Assembly (NCBI RefSeq): GCF_020736365.1
Contig: NZ_CP085988.1
Location: 998,001-1,062,000 of the forward strand
DNA length: 64,000 bases
From: Clostridium sp. M62/1
GTDB taxonomy: Bacteria; Bacillota; Clostridia; Lachnospirales; Lachnospiraceae
Reading direction: 5' to 3'
The notes under the pieces were generated by a model that searched no databases, was not told where the DNA came from, and saw only the letters and a program-made list of their open reading frames with translations. Shown here piece by piece: positions 1 to 8,159 of the stretch. Each line of letters begins with the position of its first letter. Position 1 is the stretch's first letter. The position numbers and the translations under genes were made by a program.

Positions 1-2
1 GC

Positions 3-554
3 TTCGTATTTTATCGAAATCATAAAAACAGAACTTATAAAAGAAATCTGAAAGATCTGATACAAGAATTTGATATCACTTCTTCCAGAACAAAATGGCA
101 GATATGTCAGATTTTATGCGTACCGATTGTCCTTTGCATTGCAGAACTTTGTAATATGCCACGTGCAATGTGGGCTGGTATTGCGGCCATGTCCGTGATT
201 TTGCCGTCTATGGAAGATATGCACTACAGAGTCCGTAAAAGGATTGTCGGAAATATTGCAGGTGTTATATGTTTTACAGTATTATATTTTCTGCTTCCTT
301 CGTCAATCTATGCATATATAGGAATTCTTGGTGGAATCGGTGTAGGATTTTCAGCACAATATGGCTGGCAGGCAGTATTTAACACATTTGGTGCTTTAGC
401 CATTGCTGCAGAGACATATGGACTACAAGGAGCGGTTAGTCTTAGAGTGAGTCAAAATGTTTTTGGTGTTGTGTTTGCTTTAGCATTTTGTGTTATATTT
501 TATTGGTTTATGCCTAAAAAAAAGGAAAGTGAGGTGACCGTACATGCAGAGTGA
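3..554 (+). CDS. FUSC-family integral membrane protein, 3' part
   Basis: The frame is open from the first bases of the window, so the start lies outside. The visible 183 residues hold a short basic cytoplasmic stretch and then about five hydrophobic segments, with a PSMEDMHYRVRKR loop between the second and third and a GGIGVGFSAQYGW motif. This layout resembles the C-terminal membrane half of FUSC/aromatic acid exporter-type proteins. It ends in a basic and acidic tail. The stop overlaps the start of the next gene by 11 bases, which suggests one transcript. The family call rests on topology and general resemblance, and the substrate is unknown. Confidence 0.55.
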   Translation, partial: FVFYRNHKNRTYKRNLKDLIQEFDITSSRTKWQICQILCVPIVLCIAELCNMPRAMWAGIAAMSVILPSMEDMHYRVRKRIVGNIAGVICFTVLYFLLPSSIYAYIGILGGIGVGFSAQYGWQAVFNTFGALAIAAETYGLQGAVSLRVSQNVFGVVFALAFCVIFYWFMPKKKESEVTVHAE

Positions 555-1115
555 AGTGAATAAGGAAGAAAATTTGAATAGAATTATTACGGTTCCTAAT
601 CTTCTTTCTTTTTTCGGCTTTGTCTGATTCCGGTAATTATATGGAGTTATTGTGTAAAGAAAAATCCTCTGTTAGCTGATGAAATCTTATTGCTGTCTGG
701 TCTTACGGATCTTGCTGATGGATATATCGCAAGAAGATTCCATAGGATTAGTAATTTAGGAAAAATACTTGATCCGGTGGCTGATAAGCTGACACAGGCA
801 GCGATGTTAATCTGTCTGTTTACTCGTTTTCCGCATGTGCTTCTTTTAATCGTAATAATGGCAGGTAAGGAGCTGTATATGGTAGTCAGTGGATGTCTTG
901 TGATACAAAAGACAGGAAAAGTACATGGTGCAGACTGGCATGGAAAGATAGTAACCTTTTTATTATATGGAACTGCAGCGGTGCATATTATATGGTTCCA
1001 CATTACACCGATGGTATCAGATCTGTTGATTGGTTTGTGCGCTATAATGATGGTCATATCGGTCGCTCTGTATATTATCCAGAATACCAGGACTCTTAAG
1101 GAAGAGACTGTATAA
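544..1115 (+). pseudogene. CDP-alcohol phosphatidyltransferase (pgsA-like), frameshifted
   Basis: This would be a membrane enzyme transferring a phosphatidyl group from CDP-diacylglycerol to an alcohol, as in phosphatidylglycerophosphate synthase. The complete family signature D-x2-D-G-x2-A-R-x8-G-x3-D-x3-D is present from about base 708, followed by hydrophobic segments. The ATG at 544 opens a frame that stops at 631, just after a run of six T (609-614). Restoring one T joins NLLSFF to RLCLIPVIIW and the rest of the enzyme. The gene is therefore broken by a single-base loss in a homopolymer, which is either a true mutation or a sequencing error. It sits in an operon after the FUSC-type gene. 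Confidence 0.8.
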
Positions 1116-1748
1116 GCAATTTTATATGCGATACAGTTTCTTTTGTCAGGAAATTTCGGAGCAATTTTAACCGTTCTTTGTTCATCGGTTGCAGGACTTC
1201 CGGTGCCATTTGCACCAGTACATTTACTCTTCATTAATCTTTTGACGGATAGTCTTCCGGCAATTGCGTTAGGCTTAGAGCCGGATAGAAGTGAAGTGAT
1301 GAGTGAAAAACCGAGATTGGCAGATGAGTCGATATTGACAAAAGATTTTCTTAGCAAAATCGGTCTGGAAGGTTTGGTAATTGGAGCAATGACAATGATC
1401 AGTTTTTTGACAGGATACAACCAGAATGGTACATTGCTTGGAAGCACGTATGCTTTTGGAACTCTTTGTCTGGCACGTTTGTTTCATGGATATAATTGCA
1501 AATCAGATCATCCGGTCATTTTTACAAAAGGTCTCTTTCATAACAAGTGGCTTCAGGGAGCATTTGTGTTAGGTGCAGTACTCATTACAACAGTACTGAC
1601 GGTTCCTGGTTTCCATAACTTATTCAAAGTGGAAACGTTGAATCTGATGCAGCTTGGATGTGTATATTTATATGCTTTTGCAAGCCTTCTGATTATTCAA
1701 TTACTTAAGTGTATACGTATGAAACTAAGAAAAAGAGGGGAAAGATAG
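1116..1748 (+). pseudogene. P-type cation ATPase, C-terminal remnant
   Basis: About 210 residues match the C-terminal membrane domain (Cation_ATPase_C) of calcium-type P-ATPases. They include an FLLSGN segment, the transmembrane-6 motif LLFINLLTDSLPAIALGLEP, a following KPR loop and four more hydrophobic segments. The actuator, phosphorylation (DKTGT) and nucleotide-binding domains are missing entirely. The frame begins directly after the TAA of the phosphatidyltransferase and is in phase with it, which suggests a deletion that fused the two loci. A TTG at 1143 could start translation, but a lone C-terminal domain should not pump ions, so I treat it as a remnant. Confidence 0.8.
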
Positions 1749-2965
1749 TGGATTTAAGTAGATGTTCTATGAAAAAAATTCGAGAACTGATTGTGTTTAC
1801 GGCATTTCTTGTAGTTGCTTTGTGGAAATTCGATGTGGTGATTGAAGTGCTGAAGTCAATATGGAAAATTGTGTTTCCTTTTGCGCTTGGTGGTGCAATT
1901 GCCTTTGTGATTAATGTACCAATGAGTTTCCTAGAAAAGAAAATGCTCGGAAAGATAAAAGAAAATAATAAAATAGGAAAAAAAGCTGCGAGACCGATAA
2001 GCCTGCTTCTTACAATTATATTGGTAGCAGGTGTCATTATATTGGTAATGTTTGGTGTGATTCCACAGCTTACACAGACCATGGGAAATCTGATGACGAG
2101 TATTTCAGATTTTATTCCACAGATGCAAAACTGGATTCGAGAATTTTCACATGATAATCAGGATATTATGAAATTGGTAGATCAGCTGCAGTTTCAGTCT
2201 GATCAGGCAATTAAATGGGGAATAAGTCTTCTTGGAAACGGAGTCGGAAATATGATGAATACGACGATGTCAGCAGTAGGTTCCATTGCCAGTGGATTAG
2301 CGACCTTTTTTATTTCGTTTTCCTTTGCATGCTATATTCTTTTTCAGAAGGAAAACTTACATTTACAGGTAAGAAAAGTGATTTTCGCTTTTATTCCAAA
2401 ACAAAAAGCAGATGCAATTCTTAACATATGTTCGCTGACATATCGGACATTTGCAAATTTTCTTGCAGGGCAGTGTCTGGAAGCAGTAATTCTCGGAATG
2501 ATGTTTGTTATCACGCTAAGTATTTTAAAAATGCCATATGCACTTTTAATTGGAATTTTGATCGCGTTTACCGCATTGGTTCCTATCTTTGGAGCCTTTA
2601 TTGGCTGTGCCGTGGGAAGTTTTCTGATCTTTATGGTAAATCCAAAACAGGCAGTTTTATTTATTATAGTTTTTCTGCTTTTGCAGCAGATAGAAGGTAA
2701 TCTGATCTATCCTCATGTGGTTGGCGGATCAGTAGGACTTCCATCAATTTGGGTACTGGCGGCAGTTACAATCGGCGGAAATCTTATGGGAATTATAGGT
2801 ATGCTGATTTTCATTCCACTTGTATCGGTATTTTATACTATATTCCGGGAGTTCGTATATCTGCGCCTAAAAAAACAACATATAAAACGAGTAACGAGAA
2901 CGGATGTGGAAGAGTATGCGGAGGAGGAAATTGCGTCATCCTTTATTGTGCCGAATGAAAAATAA
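1748..2965 (+). CDS. AI-2E family transporter
   Basis: This is a polytopic membrane protein of the AI-2E (PerM/YdiK/TqsA) family. The N-terminal pair of hydrophobic segments (FPFALGGAIAFVINVP) is followed by a long hydrophilic region. A C-terminal bundle then carries the typical ALVPIFGAFIG, QQIEGNLIYPHVVG and GLPSIWVLAAVTIGG motifs. I choose the GTG at 1748, about six bases after an AGAGGGGA ribosome-binding site and overlapping the previous stop. The next in-frame ATG is at 1769. The hydrophilic tail is acidic. Family members export signalling molecules or ions, and the substrate here is not evident. Composition is AT-rich like its neighbours. Confidence 0.85.
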   Translation: MDLSRCSMKKIRELIVFTAFLVVALWKFDVVIEVLKSIWKIVFPFALGGAIAFVINVPMSFLEKKMLGKIKENNKIGKKAARPISLLLTIILVAGVIILVMFGVIPQLTQTMGNLMTSISDFIPQMQNWIREFSHDNQDIMKLVDQLQFQSDQAIKWGISLLGNGVGNMMNTTMSAVGSIASGLATFFISFSFACYILFQKENLHLQVRKVIFAFIPKQKADAILNICSLTYRTFANFLAGQCLEAVILGMMFVITLSILKMPYALLIGILIAFTALVPIFGAFIGCAVGSFLIFMVNPKQAVLFIIVFLLLQQIEGNLIYPHVVGGSVGLPSIWVLAAVTIGGNLMGIIGMLIFIPLVSVFYTIFREFVYLRLKKQHIKRVTRTDVEEYAEEEIASSFIVPNEK

Positions 2966-3045
2966 TGATTTGATACAAATATAAATGAAGTGTAATGCCG
3001 ATTATTAAGACGTTATAAAAATAGATTACGAAGGAAGAAGATATT

Positions 3046-3918
3046 ATGAAGAAAATAGGAATCATGACAGACAGCCACAGTGGAATTTTGAGTGAAGAAG
3101 CGCAGAGACTCGGAATTAAGGTACTACCGATGCCTTTTTATATCGGAGAGAAAGTGTATCGTGAAGGAGTAGATCTTTCCAGAGATGAATTTTATGATAT
3201 GCTTCGAAAGGGCGTAGATGTATCTACATCTCAGCCGTCACCAACAGAAGTTATGGATATGTGGAAAGAGATGCTGAAAGAATATGAGGAGATTGTTTAT
3301 ATTCCTCTTAGCAGTGCTTTAAGCGGGTCCTGTATGACAGCAGAAGCCATGGCAAATGAAGATGAATTTGCCGGTAAGGTGTTTGTCGTAGATAACGGTC
3401 GTGTGGCAACCCCGATGCATCGTTCTGTTCTTGATGCAGTAGAAATGGCAAAAGAAGGATACAGTGTAGTCGAAATCAAGAAAATTCTTGAAGAAACCAG
3501 AGAAAAAATGACAATTTATATCGGGCTCAGCACACTGAAATATCTCAAAAAAGGAGGAAGAGTCAGCTCTGTGACAGCTTTGGCAGCAGATGTCCTGAAT
3601 ATCAAACCTGTTATGCATTTCAGCACAGGAAAGCTTGATATCTACCAGAAATGCCGTGGTATGAAGAAATCACGTAAAGTTATGATCGATGCAATGAAGC
3701 ATGAGCTGGAAACGAATTTCCGAGAAGAATATGCTGCTGGTAAAGTGTACCTGATGGCGGCGTCCAGCAGTACCGATGAAGTGACAGAAGAATGGGTAAA
3801 CCAGATTAAAGAAAGTTTCCCGGGAATGGAAGTCATGTGTGATAAACTTTCCTTCGGTTTGTCCTGTCATATCGGTCCGGATGGACTGGGAATCGGATGC
3901 ACCTGTAAGCCAGTGTAA
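3046..3918 (+). CDS. DegV family fatty-acid-binding protein
   Basis: A 290-residue cytoplasmic protein of the DegV (FakB-type) family, which binds a fatty acid between two domains. FakB members present fatty acids to the kinase FakA. The N-terminus has the typical KIGIMTDSHSGI strand-loop. The TSQPSP motif at about residues 65-70, the PLSSALSGS ligand-contact loop near residue 88 and the ALAADVLNIKP segment in the second domain are all present. A GGAAGAAG ribosome-binding site precedes the ATG. It stands alone, with no FakA kinase in view, so the partner would have to be elsewhere. Confidence 0.9.
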   Translation: MKKIGIMTDSHSGILSEEAQRLGIKVLPMPFYIGEKVYREGVDLSRDEFYDMLRKGVDVSTSQPSPTEVMDMWKEMLKEYEEIVYIPLSSALSGSCMTAEAMANEDEFAGKVFVVDNGRVATPMHRSVLDAVEMAKEGYSVVEIKKILEETREKMTIYIGLSTLKYLKKGGRVSSVTALAADVLNIKPVMHFSTGKLDIYQKCRGMKKSRKVMIDAMKHELETNFREEYAAGKVYLMAASSSTDEVTEEWVNQIKESFPGMEVMCDKLSFGLSCHIGPDGLGIGCTCKPV

Positions 3919-4047
3919 AAAACTGCTCCGGAGAAGATAAAATAAAAGATTAGGGTGTCAAAAGGTTTATAGCCTTTGATATAAATTTGTAGGTATAAAA
4001 ACAGTGGCTTTCTATGACAGAAAACCACTAAAATGATGCTTAACTGA

Positions 4048-4239
4048 ATGGCATTGCTTTATCACCACTTTGAAAATGGTTGTTTTATGGCGGATAGTCA
4101 GACAGTTTTGGATATAAGAGATGATCTGGGAGCAACCATGAATGAATGCAGGGAAGTGACCGAAAAGTACCGCACAGGACGGAGTGCATATTTACGGCTC
4201 GAACAGTTGTTTATGCGATTGTTTGCAGGATTATTATAG
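4048..4239 (+). pseudogene. Cardiolipin synthase, C-terminal remnant
   Basis: A 63-residue frame reads like the end of a phospholipase-D type cardiolipin synthase: YHHFENG after the lost catalytic HKD motif, then a CREVTEKY segment and a terminal RLFAGLL hydrophobic end. The two HKD catalytic motifs and the N-terminal membrane segments are absent, and an in-frame stop lies directly upstream. There is no clear ribosome-binding site. The surrounding bases 3919-4047 hold only short imperfect hairpins (for example near 4003-4029). I interpret it as a deletion remnant. The identification is from memory of the family's C-terminus. Confidence 0.55.
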
Positions 4240-4260
4240 CAGAAAGAAGAGGTGTTCGAT

Positions 4261-5250
4261 ATGTGTACAGCAGCAACTTACAAAACAAAAGATTTTTATA
4301 TGGGCAGAACGCTTGATTATGAATTTTCCTATGGGGAACAGATCACGATAACGCCAAGAAATTACGAATTTGATTTCCGGTTTGCCGGGAAGATAAAAAG
4401 CCATTATGCTTTGATCGGAATGGCATTTGTTGCAGAAGGTTATCCGCTTTATTATGATGCTGTTAATGAAAAAGGCCTTGGAATGGCAGGTCTTAATTTT
4501 GTCGGCAATGCGGCATATGAAGAGGCTTTGCCGGAAGATGAAACAGAAGTCAGCCAGGTGGCACAGTTCGAGTTCATCCCATGGATCCTTACACAGTGTG
4601 CTACTGTAGCAGAGGCGAGAGAGAAGCTGGCAGCAATGAGACTGACAGGTACAGCATTCAGTGAACAGCTGCCGACAGCACAGCTTCACTGGATCATTGC
4701 AGACAAAGACTCCTGTATCGTTGTTGAGTCTATGAAAGATGGGCTGCATGTATATGATAATCCGGTAGGAGTGCTTACCAATAATCCACCATTCCCGAGT
4801 CAGATGTTTGCACTGAATAATTATGCCGGAGTATCCAGAAAACAGCCGGAGAGTACTTTTGCAGGAGTATTACAGCTTGATGCATATAGCAGAGGAATGG
4901 GTGGAATGGGAATACCTGGAGATCTTTCCAGCCAGTCAAGATTTGTGAAAGTTGCCTTTACAAAATTAAATTCGATCTCCGGTGAAGAAGAGGATGAGAG
5001 TGTAAGTCAGTTCTTCCATATCTTAGGATCCGTAGATCAGCAGCGTGGATGCTGTGAGGTGACAGAAGGCAAATATGAGATCACGATATACACGTCCTGT
5101 TGTAATACAGCAAAAGGTATTTACTATTATACGACTTATGATAATCATCAGATCACAGCGGTTGACATGCATGCGGAAAATCTGGATTCAGATCAGCTGA
5201 TCTGTTATCCGCTTCTGTCCAAGGGCGAAGTCAGATGGCAGAATAAATAA
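4261..5250 (+). CDS. Choloylglycine hydrolase / bile salt hydrolase
   Basis: An Ntn-hydrolase that cleaves the amide of glycine- or taurine-conjugated bile salts, or a related amide such as penicillin V. I start at ATG 4261, not the upstream GTG at 4252. This makes Cys2 the exposed nucleophile after Met removal and places an AGAAGAGG site eight bases upstream. Family features are MCTAATYKTKD, then Arg16 and Asp19 (GRTLD), the AVNEKGLGMAGLNF segment, TNNP, and GDLSSQSRF carrying the conserved Arg. At 329 residues it has the usual length. It is cytoplasmic with no signal peptide. Substrate preference cannot be read from the sequence. It lies in the AT-rich, probably acquired part of the window. 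Confidence 0.92.
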   Translation: MCTAATYKTKDFYMGRTLDYEFSYGEQITITPRNYEFDFRFAGKIKSHYALIGMAFVAEGYPLYYDAVNEKGLGMAGLNFVGNAAYEEALPEDETEVSQVAQFEFIPWILTQCATVAEAREKLAAMRLTGTAFSEQLPTAQLHWIIADKDSCIVVESMKDGLHVYDNPVGVLTNNPPFPSQMFALNNYAGVSRKQPESTFAGVLQLDAYSRGMGGMGIPGDLSSQSRFVKVAFTKLNSISGEEEDESVSQFFHILGSVDQQRGCCEVTEGKYEITIYTSCCNTAKGIYYYTTYDNHQITAVDMHAENLDSDQLICYPLLSKGEVRWQNK

Positions 5251-5368
5251 TACGAAAATGCACGGAGAAAGCATAACGCAGAACAACAGGAGGACAATAT
5301 CGAGATTGTATGGAATGCAGATGTTAGGTTGATAATTGTGCAAGCACCGCCTGCACAATTTGTGCAAC

Positions 5369-5396
5369 AAAAAAGAGGAGCCAGTCCAGACTCCTC
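5369..5396 (-). terminator. Rho-independent terminator of the ImmA/XRE operon
   Basis: On the minus strand GAGGAG and CTCCTC arms around a short loop are followed by a run of T. It lies ten bases past the stop of the minus-strand protease gene. Confidence 0.85.
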
Positions 5397-5405
5397 AAAG
5401 GTACG

Positions 5406-5918
5406 TTATTTCAAAAAGTTGCTCTTGTGTTCCAGCGCGTGCAGATTATAGCCAAGTGTAGCCAGGTGCGCTACCTTCAGCGCAACCAGATTGATGTCGG
5501 TGGACATCGCACTGGCGATCTGCTCGGCTGTGTATCCATACTCATAGATGTAACGAAGGACTTCATCGCTGTCCATCAGAATCTCTGCTGCTACGATGTT
5601 CGCTTCATATTCCGGTTTGGATTTCATATCGTAGAGCATGAACTCATGAATCGGGGTGGTTTTCGCCATATTCCGGTGAAGCTGATCATGCCCTAATTCA
5701 TGTGCGCACACGATGCGCAGCATATTTTCATCCAGACTGTTATTCAGGAAAATAAAGCGATTTCGCTTAATCACCCGGTACATTCCCTTCAGGGAACCGA
5801 AATTTTCGCAAAGCATGACATTGATACCAAGCTGCCTTGCAATTTCAAAAGGGTCTCTGGAACCGCAGCGTTTTACCAGTTTCTCACCGACCCGTGAAAG
5901 CTGTTCCGCATTCATCAT
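5406..5918 (-). CDS. ImmA/IrrE family metallopeptidase
   Basis: A 170-residue cytoplasmic zinc peptidase. The HEXXH active site appears as AHELGHDQLH at about residues 91-100, and a downstream EANIVAAEILM helix supplies the third zinc ligand region. Proteins of this family (ImmA of ICEBs1, IrrE of Deinococcus) cleave a partner XRE repressor after DNA damage or other signals. That partner is almost certainly the XRE gene immediately upstream on the same strand, 45 bases away. Together they form a repressor plus anti-repressor operon facing a divergent DNA polymerase gene. The cleavage role is inferred from family and context. Confidence 0.9.
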   Translation of the reverse strand: MMNAEQLSRVGEKLVKRCGSRDPFEIARQLGINVMLCENFGSLKGMYRVIKRNRFIFLNNSLDENMLRIVCAHELGHDQLHRNMAKTTPIHEFMLYDMKSKPEYEANIVAAEILMDSDEVLRYIYEYGYTAEQIASAMSTDINLVALKVAHLATLGYNLHALEHKSNFLK

Positions 5919-5963
5919 ACCACCTCCAGTTTACAGTATAGCGAAAAGTGTGTACGATAAATA

Positions 5964-6380
5964 TCACTGATCGGATTTTTTACGCCTCGTTTTCGGGGCG
6001 TATTTTTTATTGTTCTCTTTGGCAATCCAGTAGGCATCGGTCAGAGCTTTATAAGCTCCTTCGATGGCATCTTCGCTTAATTCGCCGCCAGCGAACATAC
6101 CGGTCACTTCGCTGACCAGTTCTTCAATATCTTTCGCTGCTTTTGCGCCGCCTTTTTCATGAGCTTCTACGACATAGGTGCCGCTGCTTCCCAGCAGGTA
6201 CTCAGTAGTAGTATTCAGCGCATCCGCAATCTTCTGGATCGTAACCATATTGGATGGTTTGCGGCTGCCAAGCTCATAATTCTGAATTGTGCGGGCGGTT
6301 ACACCGGCCTTCTCTGCAAGTTCTACCTGAGTTAAATTGGCTTCTGTTCTTTTTTCTTTCAACCTTTCTTTGAAGACCAT
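5964..6380 (-). CDS. XRE-family transcriptional repressor
   Basis: A 138-residue protein with an N-terminal helix-turn-helix of the XRE/Cro type: LKEKRTEANLTQVELAEKAG, then TARTIQNYELGSRKPS and ALNTTTEYLLG. Its C-terminal half probably mediates dimerisation and may contain the protease-sensitive segment. I start at the ATG at 6380 because an AAAGAGGT site lies eight bases upstream. A longer frame exists but lacks such a site. Repeated TTCGTG/CACGAA sequences in the adjacent divergent promoter region are the likely operators. The expected role is to repress both itself and the Y-family polymerase operon until the downstream ImmA-like protease removes it. Confidence 0.9.
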   Translation of the reverse strand: MVFKERLKEKRTEANLTQVELAEKAGVTARTIQNYELGSRKPSNMVTIQKIADALNTTTEYLLGSSGTYVVEAHEKGGAKAAKDIEELVSEVTGMFAGGELSEDAIEGAYKALTDAYWIAKENNKKYAPKTRRKKSDQ

Positions 6381-6406
6381 AGAAATACCTCTTTCTTTTT
6401 TGATAA

Positions 6407-6419
6407 CGAACACGAACAC
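6407..6419. promoter_or_regulatory. Operator-like CGAAC/ACGAAC direct repeat
   Basis: Two overlapping CGAACAC units lie between the repressor start and its promoter. The same CACGAA core recurs at 6441-6446, 6476-6495 and 6532-6563, so this is probably part of one operator array in the divergent region. Confidence 0.5.
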
Positions 6420-6436
6420 TTTTTCATAAAAACCTA

Positions 6437-6465
6437 TTGACACGAAAAACTGTGCTTGCTATAAT
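6437..6465 (+). promoter_or_regulatory. Sigma-A promoter of the polymerase operon
   Basis: A perfect TTGACA (6437-6442), a 17-base spacer and a perfect TATAAT (6460-6465) read toward the Y-family polymerase. The spacer begins with CGAA directly after TTGACA, making a CACGAA operator core overlap the -35 box. This is a very strong promoter that must be kept off by a repressor. Confidence 0.85.
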
Positions 6466-6475
6466 GACGATGAAA

Positions 6476-6495
6476 ACACGAAATACAATTCGTGT
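6476..6495. promoter_or_regulatory. Palindromic operator ACACGAA-N6-TTCGTGT
   Basis: A perfect 7-base inverted repeat lies just downstream of the plus-strand -10 box and near the start point of the minus-strand promoter. It is ideally placed to block both. The likely ligand is the adjacent XRE repressor. Confidence 0.7.
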
Positions 6496-6499
6496 AATT

Positions 6500-6528
6500 A
6501 TAGTATCACAAGAAATGCTGTGTGTCAA
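6500..6528 (-). promoter_or_regulatory. Promoter of the XRE-ImmA operon
   Basis: On the minus strand TTGACA (6528-6523), a 17-base spacer and TACTAT (6505-6500) face the repressor gene. It overlaps face to face with the polymerase promoter, giving a switch-like arrangement. Confidence 0.7.
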
Positions 6529-6531
6529 TGC

Positions 6532-6563
6532 GTTCGTGAAAAGTTGTTCGTGCTTTCACGAAC
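6532..6563. promoter_or_regulatory. Inverted-repeat operator GTTCGTGAAA/TTTCACGAAC
   Basis: Ten-base perfect arms are separated by 12 bases that contain one more TTCGTG (6547-6552). It ends one base before the GGAGAGGAGG ribosome-binding region of the polymerase gene. It may bind the repressor as DNA and could also form a leader RNA hairpin. Confidence 0.65.
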
Positions 6564-6581
6564 GGAGAGGAGGAATACAGG

Positions 6582-7817
6582 ATGCAAAGAGTGATTCTTC
6601 ACTGTGATATGAATAATTTCTATGCCTCTGTCGAGTGTATGCTGAATCCGGAACTGAAGAACAAGCCGGTGGCAGTGTGTGGTTCTGTGGAGGAACGGCA
6701 TGGTATCGTACTTGCGAAGAACTACGCAGCAAAGGCGTTTGGCGTTTCCACGGGAGAGGCAATCTGGCAAGCAAAGCAGAAGTGCCAGGATCTTGTGATC
6801 GTGGAGCCGCACTATGAGCAATATATGAAGTTTTCAAAGCTGGCTCGTGGGATATACGGTCGCTATACCGATCAGATCGAGCCGTATGGGATGGACGAAT
6901 GCTGGCTGGATGTGACCGGAAGCGGCTGCATGGGAACCGGATTTGAAATCGCAGATGAGATTCGCAGAACGGTTAAGTTTGAATTGGGACTTACGATTTC
7001 CGCAGGAGTGAGCTTCAATAAGATTTTTGCCAAGCTTGGGTCGGATATGAAAAAGCCGGATGCGATTACCTGCATCGAAGCAGATTCGTTCCAGGAGAAG
7101 ATTTGGTGTCTTCCCGCCTCTGACTTGCTTGGAGTCGGCAGAGCGACCGAGAAGGTTCTGTCCGGTTATGGGATTCATACCATTGGAGAGCTTGCTGCAA
7201 CATCGGATGATTTCTTGAAGTGCCGCCTTGGAAAGAATGGACTGGCGATTAAGAAATATGCCAATGGACTGGATGATTCGCCGGTTATGCGTTCCGATTA
7301 TGTCTCACCAGTAAAGAGCATTGGGCACGGAATAACGACCATGCAGGATTTGGAGAATAACGCCGAAGTCTGGTGTGTCATGCTGGAACTGGTGCAGGAG
7401 ATCGGAACCAAGCTGCGAGCACATAAAAAGAAAGCTGGCGGAATAGCGATTTCCATCCGCAACAACGAGCTTTACACGAAAGAGTGGCAGTGCCGGATTG
7501 GTATTCCGACACAAAGCCCTACCTATCTGGCGAAAACCGCATTTGCACTGTTTGCAAAGAACTATCAGTGGGAGCATCCGATTCGTTCAGTGACGGTTCG
7601 GGCAATCAACCTGTTTGAAGAGGATTGTCCGATACAATACGACCTATTCACCGACGTGAAATCACTGGATCGCCAGGAACGGCTGGACGCAGCGATTGAG
7701 CAGATTCGATTCCGATTCGGGAAAGATGCGATTAAAAATGGGGTACTTTTTCAGAAAAGTAAGATGCCGACAGAGCGAAAAGTGGATTTGGTTATGCCGA
7801 CAGGAATGATTGGTTAA
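6582..7817 (+). CDS. Y-family DNA polymerase (UmuC/DinB-like)
   Basis: A 411-residue translesion DNA polymerase. It starts with HCDMNNFYASVE, which supplies the first metal-binding Asp and the steric-gate region. The catalytic YGMDECWLDVT motif is near residue 103, and SAGVSFNKIFAKLGSD with KPDA lies around residues 135-155. A helix-hairpin-helix thumb (LLGVGRATEKVL) and a C-terminal little-finger domain follow. All acidic catalytic residues are present. A GAGGAGG site lies eight bases before the ATG. It would copy damaged DNA with low fidelity, and its strong repressed promoter suggests damage-induced expression. The next three genes follow on the same strand and probably form its operon. 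Confidence 0.93.
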   Translation: MQRVILHCDMNNFYASVECMLNPELKNKPVAVCGSVEERHGIVLAKNYAAKAFGVSTGEAIWQAKQKCQDLVIVEPHYEQYMKFSKLARGIYGRYTDQIEPYGMDECWLDVTGSGCMGTGFEIADEIRRTVKFELGLTISAGVSFNKIFAKLGSDMKKPDAITCIEADSFQEKIWCLPASDLLGVGRATEKVLSGYGIHTIGELAATSDDFLKCRLGKNGLAIKKYANGLDDSPVMRSDYVSPVKSIGHGITTMQDLENNAEVWCVMLELVQEIGTKLRAHKKKAGGIAISIRNNELYTKEWQCRIGIPTQSPTYLAKTAFALFAKNYQWEHPIRSVTVRAINLFEEDCPIQYDLFTDVKSLDRQERLDAAIEQIRFRFGKDAIKNGVLFQKSKMPTERKVDLVMPTGMIG

Positions 7818-7898
7818 TACAGCACCGGTAGAATCTGGTGAGTTCTTTGCTAAAAGAAGTCAACACATTCGCCGGTTTACAGAGGAGGAGCGTAGAAT

Positions 7899-8159
7899 AT
7901 GTCGGAACAGAAATGTAGAAAAGTATATGTACCTGTGAACTTAGATGTGGATGCAGAGGGAAATATTCGCCCGCGCCTAATTCGATGGATTGACGGACGG
8001 GTGTATGAGATCGACCGATTGAAGCATAAGTGCCGAGCTTCTTCCACGAAAGTGGGCGGCTGCGGAATTCGTTATACGGTCATGATCGGTGGGCATGAGA
8101 GTTTTCTGTTCAACGAAGATGAAAAATGGTTCGTTGAGGCAAAGGAGCAGTGCCTATGA
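7899..8159 (+). CDS. Small protein in the polymerase operon (DUF6504-like?)
   Basis: An 86-residue soluble protein with the pattern VYVPVNLDVDAEGNIRP, then a WIDGRVYEIDRL strand-turn, a Gly-rich GGCGIRYTV core and a WFVEAK end. It looks like a small beta-rich fold. The spacing of its PV, W-GR-Y-I and W-VE elements recalls DUF6504 proteins that accompany mutasome polymerase genes in actinobacteria, but this is a weak resemblance. It follows the polymerase by 81 bases after a GGAGGAG site, and its stop overlaps the next start as ATGA, so it is cotranscribed and translationally coupled. A role as polymerase accessory factor is inference. Confidence 0.7.
   Translation: MSEQKCRKVYVPVNLDVDAEGNIRPRLIRWIDGRVYEIDRLKHKCRASSTKVGGCGIRYTVMIGGHESFLFNEDEKWFVEAKEQCL

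Noticed and set aside
647..1447. Long minus-strand frame opposite the phosphatidyltransferase and ATPase remnants
   Set aside because: The plus strand carries clear protein motifs throughout; the minus frame has no recognisable domain and is a shadow.
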